From Moraxellaceae bacterium REDSEA-S32_B1 (lineage in GTDB: Bacteria; Pseudomonadota; Gammaproteobacteria; Pseudomonadales; Moraxellaceae), in NCBI GenBank assembly GCA_001626925.1, contig LUOR01000049.1, positions 1-35,350 of the forward strand: a stretch of DNA of 35,350 bases, in the 5' to 3' direction. Below, piece after piece: positions 29,401 to 35,350 of this stretch. Numbering within the stretch: the first letter of the stretch is position 1; every line of letters starts with the position of its first letter. The position numbers and the translations under genes are program-made. The notes beneath the pieces were generated by a model that saw nothing but the letters and a program-made list of their open reading frames with translations, was not told where the DNA came from and searched no databases.

Positions 29401-30081
29401 ACCACTCGACGTGGGCAAACCACTGTGATCGCAGGATTGATTATTGATGTGGCGCATTTCCCGAATCGCACCATGATCACCTTAGATGACGGCACGGCTC
29501 GCTTTGAAATTTCCACCAATCGGGAACGCTTTGAACGCTACAAAGAATTTTTCCAAAATGAAACTGTGGTGGTGATTGAAGGTGAAATCTATGAGCGAGA
29601 AGGTTTTGATCGCCCGCTTGGACGCCTGAGCAAAGCCTTTAATCTTAATCAAATCCGTGAAAAACGTGCCCAAGCGATTCATTTGCGCTTTCATGAAGAT
29701 GAGTTAAGTGCTGATTTTGCCAATGATTTACTCACTGCGATTGAGCCATTTTGTCAGCAAGCCAATGCGGTGCATATCCCGATCAAATTGCAATTGGAAA
29801 ATCACTTTGCTAGCTATGAATTACAACTTGGCGAGGCTTGGCAAGTCACACCAACCGACGATCTGATGCTAAAACTACGTGATCATTTGGGTAAAGAACA
29901 TATTCGGGTGGAATATCAGGTCAAATCAAAAGCTGCACAAGTGGTGAAACCAAAATATCAAGTGATCGATGAACCACCGCCACCATCACAGCAAAATCAC
30001 CAAATTGATGATAGCGAACTCGATGGCATGCTGCGTAGTGATGATGCTTTTGAGTATACGGGAGATATGCGTTATTCCTAA
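26479..30081 (+). CDS. dnaE: DNA polymerase III alpha subunit
   Basis: Replicative polymerase catalytic subunit. The 1200-residue product is slightly longer than E. coli DnaE (1160). The N-terminal PHP domain (residues 1-270) starts FVHLGIHSEYSITD and lacks the full metal set, as in E. coli. The polymerase core has GPGRGSGAGSLVAY and MPDFDIDF with catalytic D399 and D401. The third Asp is in VKFDFLGLR (D557). Then come the HhH and OB domains (TTVIAGLIIDV, ITLDDGTARFEI) and a C-terminal tau-binding region with a PPPP linker. The internal clamp-binding stretch reads IMDLF (912-916). The double ATG at 26479 is the accepted family start. Confidence 0.98.
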   Translation: MMQFVHLGIHSEYSITDSIIRIPDLVKAAAEDKMPALALTDLSNMHAAVKFYNACLKHGIKPIFGSDLRLGEENQRVQLLAMNQEGWLNLTELVSKGFTDGLKLDIPTVQPEWICQQSDGLIALLGIHSDVGQALCSSNPDKAEPLIDAWKNAFADRVYLAISRVGLPNEELFIQQALQLAQKYQIGVVAHNDLRFIKQSDFEAHEARVCIAEGYVLGDDRRPQNYTDQQYFKSNAEMQTLFADLPNALTNSYLIAQRCTVNLTLGKNYLPDYPIPPEHTIDSFFRHVSEQGLVERLALLYPENERDESWAEIDKKYHDRLTYEIDIILKMGFPGYFLIVMDFIGWAKNNGVPVGPGRGSGAGSLVAYSLKITDLDPLRYELLFERFLNPERVSMPDFDIDFCIAGRDRVIDYVSRHYGRDAVSQIATFGTMAAKGAIRDVARVLGKSYGLADRISKLVPTKPLGVDLKTALEMEPELKDMVTNPANPEYDDASEIWDMALKLEGITRNTGKHAGGVLISPGKITDFSAISCEADGTGRVSQFDKDDVEAVGLVKFDFLGLRNLTVIEDAMTHINARLPESERIILEQIALDDKAAYEVFADGNTTAVFQFESVGMKRMLKEARPSQFEEIIAFVSLYRPGPMDLIPDFIHRMHGGSFEYLHPLLEDILKPTYGIMVYQEQVMQAAQVCAGYTLGGADLLRRAMGKKKPEEMVKQRQIFLKGAATKDIDEVKANEIFDYMEKFAGYGFNKSHAAAYALVAYHTAWLKAHYPAEFMAAVMSSEMQNTDNVVFLIDDCRSNELTVLPPSINMSDYRFKASDPKTIVYGLGAIKGVGEQAMQSVIDSRVAQGEYQDLFDFCHRIDLKKINKRTLEALIRAGALDCLGEERAILMENLPEAVQAAEQARNNRESGIMDLFGEVEQVQRKPLKPIKPWSDEVRLKGEKDTLGLYLTGHPIDVYKDELKRFIPNTLNNLSTTRRGQTTVIAGLIIDVAHFPNRTMITLDDGTARFEISTNRERFERYKEFFQNETVVVIEGEIYEREGFDRPLGRLSKAFNLNQIREKRAQAIHLRFHEDELSADFANDLLTAIEPFCQQANAVHIPIKLQLENHFASYELQLGEAWQVTPTDDLMLKLRDHLGKEHIRVEYQVKSKAAQVVKPKYQVIDEPPPPSQQNHQIDDSELDGMLRSDDAFEYTGDMRYS

Positions 30082-30137
30082 CCTATTACAATGAGCGAAA
30101 GCCAAATTTATCAAATATTCTGAAATTTGAAGGAAAT

Positions 30138-31091
30138 ATGACTACTCAAGCGACTGATTTACTTGATCATATTCGTATCGTCATGGTCAACACCACACTC
30201 CCTGCCAACATCGGTGCGGCCTTACGTGCCATGAAAACCATGGGCTTAAAGCATTTGGTTTTGGTTGAGCCAAAGCATTATACACACCCTGATATTGATG
30301 CGTTGTCAGCAGGCGCAAGTGATTTGATCGCGCATATTCGAGTGGTTGAGCGGATTGAAGATGCCTTGGCGGATTGTCATGTGGTGTTTGGGACGAGCGC
30401 TCGCAGTCGCACCATTCCTTGGCCGATTTTGGACGTCCGCCCTGCTAGCTTAGAAATTGCAAATGCGACGCAAAAAAATCAACAGGTGGCGATTCTGTTT
30501 GGACGTGAAGATCGTGGCTTGACCAATGAAGAGCTTGCACTTGCCAATTATCACCTGACTATTCCCGTCAACCCTGAATATGGCGTACTCAATGTGGCAC
30601 AAGCGATACAAGTGGTGTGCTATGAGCTGAGAATGGCGTGTTTACAAAGTGTCGAAACTGAAAGTCTAAACAATTTACTCGAAAAAATTGATGCTGACGT
30701 AGACGCAGAAAAAGTCGAAGCCATGCAATTGGTACAAGGTCAATCTATGCAATGGGATGAACCATTGGTGACTCAAGATCAGATGCAACAGTTCTATCCG
30801 CATTTCGAGCAGACCTTAGCTGATATTGAGTTTTTAGACCCTGAGAATCCACGCTTATTACCACTGCGTTTACGCCGATTATTCGGTCGGATACAATTAG
30901 ATCGGATGGAATATCATTTGCTCCGTGGCGTGTTTAGCCGTGTACAAGCCTTACGCAAAGGCACATGGCAGCCACAAGATAGCAAAACTGCCACAACTCC
31001 AAACGATGAAACGACTAGCGATGAAAAGCCAAGTAATCAAAGTCAGCATGGTGAAAAGACCAGCACTTCAGGAGATCAAACTGATGTTTAA
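30138..31091 (+). CDS. trmJ: tRNA (cytidine/uridine-32-2'-O)-methyltransferase TrmJ
   Basis: SPOUT-class enzyme that methylates the ribose of residue 32 in several tRNA anticodon loops. The 317-residue product has the SpoU motifs [19 protein letters not shown] (motif 1), [15 protein letters not shown] near 119 (motif 2) and [19 protein letters not shown] near 141 (motif 3, trefoil knot). The C-terminal extension contains a dimerising helix part and then about 35 polar residues (Thr, Ser, Asp, Glu, Lys, Gln) beyond the E. coli length of 246. A clear AAGGA ribosome site precedes the ATG. The last eight bases overlap cysE. Confidence 0.93.
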   Translation: MTTQATDLLDHIRIVMVNTTLPANIGAALRAMKTMGLKHLVLVEPKHYTHPDIDALSAGASDLIAHIRVVERIEDALADCHVVFGTSARSRTIPWPILDVRPASLEIANATQKNQQVAILFGREDRGLTNEELALANYHLTIPVNPEYGVLNVAQAIQVVCYELRMACLQSVETESLNNLLEKIDADVDAEKVEAMQLVQGQSMQWDEPLVTQDQMQQFYPHFEQTLADIEFLDPENPRLLPLRLRRLFGRIQLDRMEYHLLRGVFSRVQALRKGTWQPQDSKTATTPNDETTSDEKPSNQSQHGEKTSTSGDQTDV

Positions 31092-31878
31092 ACAGCTTAA
31101 ACAAGATATCCAAGCGGTGTTTGATCGTGATCCTGCGGCACGCAATGTCTTAGAGGTCGTCACCACCTATCCCGGCTTTCACGCCATCGTCATGCACCGA
31201 GTTGCGCATGGACTATGGCAAAAAGAGTTAAAAGGTACAGCACGAGCGATCTCAGCATTTTCACGCTTTGCTACAGGCATTGAGATTCACCCAGCAGCGA
31301 AGATTGGACAAGGATTTTTTATCGATCATGGTATGGGTGTGGTGATCGGTGAAACTGCCGAGATTGGTGATGATGTTACGCTGTATCATGGTGTAACTTT
31401 GGGCGGTACAACATGGGATAAAGGCAAACGTCATCCGACACTGGAAGATGGTGTGATCGTTGGTGCAGGTGCGAAAATTCTTGGTCCTTTTACCGTTGGC
31501 AAAAATGCTAAAGTTGGCTCAAATGCCGTGGTGACTAAAGCCGTCCCTGCAAATACCACTGCCGTTGGCAATCCTGCACGATTTATTATGAAACAAGAAG
31601 AACCAATCATCGAAAGGTCTTCACAAGATAACGAATGTGCCGATTTTCAAGCCTACGCTGCGACTCAAGGTGAACCTGATACGGTACTGGAAAGTTTGCG
31701 TGTATTATCTGATCGCTTACAAAAGAACGAAGCGCATCTACAACGTATGTGTACGCAACTCAGCAAGCTCGATCCAGAATTTAAGCGCCCTCGCCTCACA
31801 CCACTATCCAAGCAAGACAAACTAGTGCTTGAAGAAGTACAGCGGGAATATGACTTGAGTATCGAGTCAAAATCATGA
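31084..31878 (+). CDS. cysE: Serine O-acetyltransferase
   Basis: Acetylates L-serine with acetyl-CoA, the committed step of cysteine synthesis. 264 residues from the ATG at 31084, chosen because AGGAG lies about eight bases upstream and because the family starts at [12 protein letters not shown]. The same frame is open further upstream inside trmJ but has no family similarity there. The left-handed beta-helix hexapeptide domain covers about residues 65-190 ([39 protein letters not shown]). A C-terminal tail of about 70 residues has a coiled-coil look. Overlaps trmJ by eight bases. Confidence 0.96.
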   Translation: MFKQLKQDIQAVFDRDPAARNVLEVVTTYPGFHAIVMHRVAHGLWQKELKGTARAISAFSRFATGIEIHPAAKIGQGFFIDHGMGVVIGETAEIGDDVTLYHGVTLGGTTWDKGKRHPTLEDGVIVGAGAKILGPFTVGKNAKVGSNAVVTKAVPANTTAVGNPARFIMKQEEPIIERSSQDNECADFQAYAATQGEPDTVLESLRVLSDRLQKNEAHLQRMCTQLSKLDPEFKRPRLTPLSKQDKLVLEEVQREYDLSIESKS

Positions 31879-31941
31879 GCGTATTGATTGAATTATATTG
31901 AAATGTTCATTGCATTTACCTTTTCAATGGATATTTCATTT

Positions 31942-31969
31942 TTGACTAAACAATCCGTTACGTGATAAT
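31942..31969 (+). promoter_or_regulatory. Sigma-70 promoter of the TPR lipoprotein gene
   Basis: TTGACT (31942-31947), 16 bases, GATAAT (31964-31969). Both boxes are one mismatch from consensus. Predicted start near 31976, giving a 45-70 base leader depending on which start codon is used. Confidence 0.65.
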
Positions 31970-32039
31970 CCGAACAAATCTTGAAGCACAGCACAATTTT
32001 CCTTAGACTGAGGACTTTGTGTCAGCTCGAACGAATGGA

Positions 32040-32972
32040 ATGAACATGCAAATAAAACCAATTTTCACTTTAACAGTATTGTGTAGTCTTTTTCTGGGGG
32101 CTTGTAGCACCACCCCATCCTCGCAGGTAAAAGCAAATAAACAACCTGCTGTACTTGAGCCAATTGTTTATACCGAACCACAAGTTTCTGCGCCTTATTA
32201 TGCACTGAATCCTGCAGACTATACTGCGCCGCCAGAGTTCGAAGTCAATCTACAAAAATCAATCAATGCACCACTAACCAAACTTCGTGTAAAAGCTGAT
32301 CCTAATAATCCAAACTCAGAAGAAATCATCTTAGATAAAAACCGTTTCATTATTCCGATCAATAATAGTAATGACAAAGCATTGAAGTTTGCAGCACTGG
32401 CACAAGATAACGAATTAGATGTCACTGATATTGATGACTTTTTAACAATTTTAGAGGGCAAGGCACGTCATTATCCAACACGTTTTGACGTCAAACGTGA
32501 AAAAACAGGCATGACAGATAAGTTGAAATCAATTATCAGTACACTTGACCGTTATGCCGTCATGCCAAATGCTTCTTATGACATCTTGCTTCGTGCTGCA
32601 AAAGCTAGCCATATGGCACGTAACCTTGATATGGGTGAAACTTATGGACCTAAAGCACTTAGCTATGCGACACGTTTGCTGAAGATGAAGCCAAATGATC
32701 CTGAAACCAGTTTTTGGTTAGGTTTTGGTTTATCTGAAGGTGGCGCATTCAAAGAAGCAACACCTTATCTGAAGACTGCAATGGAAGCCGATATTCAAGA
32801 AGCGCATCTTTCGATGGCAAATAACTACTTGAGTATGGAACAAAAGAAAAATGCCATCACGACCTTGAAAAACTATAAAGTGAAATATCCATCTGAAGGT
32901 GAAATCGTTGATCAATTGGTAACAGAGATTGAAGCTGATGCACGCTACAATGTTTGGCAACGTAGTCGATAA
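32040..32972 (+). CDS. TPR-repeat lipoprotein of unknown function
   Basis: I do not recognise a named family. About 310 residues from the ATG at 32040; GTG at 32019 (with AGGA four bases before) and ATG at 32046 are alternative starts in the same frame. The N terminus is a lipoprotein signal ending LFLGAC (Cys22). Ser at +2 predicts outer-membrane sorting. A Pro/Ala-rich linker and a central region of unknown fold follow. The C-terminal half is alpha-helical with TPR-like repeats, such as PNDPETSFWLGFGLSEGGAF and EAHLSMANNYLSMEQKKNAI (positions about 225-290). It may serve as an assembly or docking protein in the periplasm, which is inference only. Own promoter and terminator. Confidence 0.8.
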   Translation: MNMQIKPIFTLTVLCSLFLGACSTTPSSQVKANKQPAVLEPIVYTEPQVSAPYYALNPADYTAPPEFEVNLQKSINAPLTKLRVKADPNNPNSEEIILDKNRFIIPINNSNDKALKFAALAQDNELDVTDIDDFLTILEGKARHYPTRFDVKREKTGMTDKLKSIISTLDRYAVMPNASYDILLRAAKASHMARNLDMGETYGPKALSYATRLLKMKPNDPETSFWLGFGLSEGGAFKEATPYLKTAMEADIQEAHLSMANNYLSMEQKKNAITTLKNYKVKYPSEGEIVDQLVTEIEADARYNVWQRSR

Positions 32973-33004
32973 TTTTTTAAACTTTACAGTTTGAAAATTT
33001 ATTT

Positions 33005-33034
33005 AAAAAAGCTGGTCAATGGACTGGCTTTTTT
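33005..33034 (+). terminator. Intrinsic terminator after the TPR lipoprotein
   Basis: Thirteen-base stem AAAAAAGCTGGTC / GACTGGCTTTTTT, fully paired in RNA with two G-U pairs, AATG loop, and T-run. It lies 32 bases past the stop codon, so the hydrolase gene downstream needs its own promoter. Confidence 0.8.
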
Positions 33035-33105
33035 TAAGTTCATCTCATGGAATAAAAATGTCATAATCAGCTCATAAAATTGTATAAATTTTGATGGGGC
33101 ATTCC

Positions 33106-35154
33106 ATGTTGAAACATTCTCTCGCAGTTGGGTTGAGCGTGCTTGCTTTTAGTCTGACAGGTTGTCAGGTGGTGAGTGTTAAAGAACAAAAAGTCGGCAC
33201 AACACTCAGTAATGAACGTGACAGCATTCTGACACGTGACGAGCTCAGTGAAGCTAGCTTGAATGTGCTGTCGATGTCGGGACAAGAAACCAAAAAATGT
33301 ATTAACGATCCCAATCAATGTATGCAGGATTTAGCACAGATTCCTCAAATCGTTGATGAACAATATCTTTCGGCAGGCAGTGAAATCTTTCTTGCACATG
33401 CGATTCGACTCAATGAGTCTTCGAGTTGTGATTTTGCAAAAACACATGCTAAAGAGGGACAAAACAATTTAGACGAAAAACAAAAATTAAAATATCAACA
33501 GCTTGGACAGCAATATATTCAATGTACCACCAAGCAACTTGAATCTTTGAATAATGCCATTCGCTATAGTTACGCTTATCTGTTTGCCACCAAACGCCCT
33601 GCGACACAACGACTATTTGATAACCGTCAAGTACAGGTTCGAGATTTTTATAATCAAGCGATTGCCAATCTCGTTAATAAATTCAACCAACAAGACATTC
33701 AAAAGCACTCCTATAGCTCTGGGAAAATGGACATTGGCAAGAGTATTTATCATGTCAATCTCGATCAATACCCTAGTCTAGCGATCAAAGACGTGGATCA
33801 GCTTGTTTCAACCTATAACATCGGATTTTCAGGATTACGCTCGATCAGCCGTCGTGATGGCTTTGGTTCAGAGTTTGCGGTACAACTGAAAAAATCCGAG
33901 AAAAAACCATTACAAGAGTTCCAAATTGATCCTTTTCTGAATCTTAAAAACATTTACGACCATCCAAATATCCACGAAGCTCAGAATATCCCTGCGACGA
34001 TCGTCGTTGCTCCGAAAGATCGTGGTTCAGTAAAAGCGATTTTGAACAGCAAAGATTTGATCGTGAATACCGTTGATCCAAATAAATATAAAGATATTAA
34101 AGTCAATGATCAGATCTATCCATTGGCAGCCAACTTTTCCGCACCTTATGGACTATGGCTTGCCAATAATAATCTTGGTGCCGCAGGTTATTTGTCTTTA
34201 ATTGACCGTGAGCAAGACCTGATTATGCCTCACCTGTTCATGCTTGAACCGTACAATCCAAAGAAAAAAGTCATTGTGATGATTCACGGTTTGGCAAGTA
34301 GCCCTGAAACATGGATTGCTCTGACCAATGACATCATGGGCGATAATGTTTTACGTGAGCATTATCAAGTGTGGCAAGTGTTCTATTCGACCAATATGCC
34401 GATCATGGAAAGTCGTTACCAAATCTACGCTTTGCTCAAACAAGCTTTCGACGGTGTGAATCAACACCACCCAACACAGACTGCAACCGATGCTGTATTA
34501 CTTGGTCATAGTATGGGTGGTGTGATCGGGCGTTTGTTGGTCAGTGATGCAGACTACAGCACGAAAGTCATGGAGCATTTAAAACAAAATGACTTTAGAA
34601 ATTACAACAAGATTAAAAATCTCGCCGCTGCACAGCCACGATTTAGAATGAATGCACTCACGCCACCGATTGATCGTGCGATTTTTCTTGCCTCCCCATT
34701 TCGAGGGACAGACTTTGCTGATCGCTGGTTTACTCTTGCTGCACGTAAAATCATTCGCCTACCGCAGAACTTCTTAAAAGCCACACTGACTGCTGCAAAA
34801 GCAGGACTAGGCGATGAAGAAGCACAACAGATGCTGGAACGTATTTCTAAAGATTTTCTACAAAATGGTCCAAGTGATCTGAGTAAAAAATCTGCATTTT
34901 CAAAAATCACAGGTGAAACCAAAATTAATTCAGGTGTGAAATATCACCTGATTATGGGTAACGACACAGACTCAACCGACAAGGATGTCATCACTGATGG
35001 CATTGTTCCTTATCACAGTGCACATCTTGATGGTGCGGTGTCTGAAAAGATCATCAAAGGCGGACACTCAATTCACTTGGAGCCTGAAGCGGTGCTCGAA
35101 GTACGTCGTATCTTGCGTTTACATTTGCAAGAGCTTGGACTATATAAGCCATAA
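33106..35154 (+). CDS. Large lipoprotein alpha/beta hydrolase (lipase/esterase-like)
   Basis: A lipid-anchored serine hydrolase of unknown substrate. 682 residues from the ATG at 33106, chosen since GGGG lies six bases upstream; TTG 33091 and ATG 33094 would lengthen it. A signal peptide ends SLTGC (Cys20), and Gln at +2 predicts outer-membrane placement. Residues about 21-385 form a long helical then mixed domain I cannot assign. Residues about 388-682 are an alpha/beta hydrolase fold with oxyanion-site IHGLASSPETW (His394-Gly395), nucleophile elbow LLGHSMGGV (Ser469), and likely acid and base Asp631 (TDGIVPYHS) and His654 (GGHSIHLE). The PGAP1/triacylglycerol-lipase superfamily is the nearest guess. 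Ends at a strong terminator. Confidence 0.85.
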   Translation: MLKHSLAVGLSVLAFSLTGCQVVSVKEQKVGTTLSNERDSILTRDELSEASLNVLSMSGQETKKCINDPNQCMQDLAQIPQIVDEQYLSAGSEIFLAHAIRLNESSSCDFAKTHAKEGQNNLDEKQKLKYQQLGQQYIQCTTKQLESLNNAIRYSYAYLFATKRPATQRLFDNRQVQVRDFYNQAIANLVNKFNQQDIQKHSYSSGKMDIGKSIYHVNLDQYPSLAIKDVDQLVSTYNIGFSGLRSISRRDGFGSEFAVQLKKSEKKPLQEFQIDPFLNLKNIYDHPNIHEAQNIPATIVVAPKDRGSVKAILNSKDLIVNTVDPNKYKDIKVNDQIYPLAANFSAPYGLWLANNNLGAAGYLSLIDREQDLIMPHLFMLEPYNPKKKVIVMIHGLASSPETWIALTNDIMGDNVLREHYQVWQVFYSTNMPIMESRYQIYALLKQAFDGVNQHHPTQTATDAVLLGHSMGGVIGRLLVSDADYSTKVMEHLKQNDFRNYNKIKNLAAAQPRFRMNALTPPIDRAIFLASPFRGTDFADRWFTLAARKIIRLPQNFLKATLTAAKAGLGDEEAQQMLERISKDFLQNGPSDLSKKSAFSKITGETKINSGVKYHLIMGNDTDSTDKDVITDGIVPYHSAHLDGAVSEKIIKGGHSIHLEPEAVLEVRRILRLHLQELGLYKP

Positions 35155-35194
35155 ACTGATTGAGTTGAATCACACTGAATTTTCAGCATAAAAA

Positions 35195-35220
35195 AGCAGA
35201 TCACCGTGATCTGCTTTTTT
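35195..35220 (+). terminator. Intrinsic terminator after the lipoprotein hydrolase
   Basis: Perfect nine-base stem AGCAGATCA / TGATCTGCT with a three-base loop and flanking A-run and T-run. It lies 40 bases past the hydrolase stop and can work in both directions. Confidence 0.85.
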
Positions 35221-35241
35221 ACAGTTTTTTGATAAATTTTT

Positions 35242-35280
35242 TAAAAAAATGGTAAGCATCCGGCTAACACAGCCTTACCA
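35242..35280 (-). terminator. Intrinsic terminator of an incoming minus-strand transcript
   Basis: On the minus strand TGGTAAG...CTTACCA... encloses an inner GGCT/AGCC stem and is followed directly by ATTTTTTT. It faces the hydrolase terminator, so a minus-strand gene or RNA must enter from beyond the right edge. Confidence 0.65.
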
Positions 35281-35350
35281 AGCGATCCTATAAGCCTTAA
35301 TTTAGTTCCCACCTAAAAACAAGTGGGGACTTAATCCATGAACATGGATA
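35281..35350 (-). other. Structured non-coding stretch at the right edge (possible 3' end of an RNA gene)
   Basis: Two more inverted repeats lie just upstream of the minus-strand terminator: GTTCCCAC/GTGGGGAC (35305-35312 and 35323-35330) and ATCCATG/CATGGAT (35334-35340 and 35343-35349). All three minus-strand frames contain stops here, so it is untranslated. It may be a 3' UTR or the 3' end of a small RNA. It does not match RNase P, tmRNA, 4.5S or 5S RNA as far as I can recall. Cut by the window edge. Confidence 0.35.

Noticed and set aside
30925..31083. Longer N terminus for CysE
   Set aside because: The extra 53 codons overlap the trmJ tail out of frame and lack CysE similarity; AGGAG points to the ATG at 31084.
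35281..35350. RNase P RNA, tmRNA or 5S rRNA 3' end
   Set aside because: GGCTTATAG resembles the end of RNase P RNA, but the preceding conserved ACAGAA part is missing; no CCA-type tmRNA end or 5S sequence is present.

Overview
The window is ordinary Gram-negative chromosome of the Acinetobacter (Moraxellaceae) type. I base this on AT-rich, Gln/Asn-rich coding sequence, on the gene orders gspHIJK, holB-pilZ-tatD, exbB-exbD-msbA-lpxK-kdsB and amgK-murU divergent from lptD-surA, and on the close match of many proteins to what I know of Acinetobacter. The species cannot be fixed from sequence alone. I see no phage, insertion sequence, CRISPR array, tRNA or rRNA. Coding density is high, and the only stretch over 300 bases without an intact gene (6491-7113) holds a terminator and a decayed gene.

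Layout: 115-4875 (minus) carries the disaggregase gene clpB, with a heat-shock type promoter, and a lipoprotein 5'-nucleotidase. argG (plus, 5147-6490) ends in a clear terminator, followed by the remains of a short-chain dehydrogenase gene. From 7114 to 22234 eighteen genes all lie on the minus strand. In transcription order they are amgK, murU, rsmG, parA, parB, exbB, exbD, msbA, lpxK, kdsB, holB, pilZ, tatD, a TetR regulator, gspH, gspI, gspJ and gspK. From 22381 to 35154 seven genes lie on the plus strand: lptD, surA, dnaE, trmJ, cysE, a TPR lipoprotein and a large lipoprotein alpha/beta hydrolase. The window ends in two convergent terminators and further hairpins that may be the 3' end of a minus-strand RNA.

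The main theme is envelope building. kdsB, lpxK, msbA and lptD cover Kdo activation, the lipid A 4' kinase, lipid A-core flipping and final insertion of lipooligosaccharide in the outer membrane. surA supplies the chaperone for barrel proteins such as LptD, amgK-murU recycles cell-wall MurNAc, and exbBD supplies proton-motive energy. gspHIJK gives the pseudopilus tip of a type II secretion system whose other genes are elsewhere. Mixed in are replication and segregation genes (dnaE, holB, parAB), RNA methyltransferases (rsmG, trmJ) and amino-acid genes (argG, cysE).

I did not find a convincing new multi-gene system. The most useful leads are the structured right edge, the large N-terminal part of the lipoprotein hydrolase, the degraded dehydrogenase, the polar low-complexity segments in GspH and GspJ, and the altered clamp-binding motif in DnaE.
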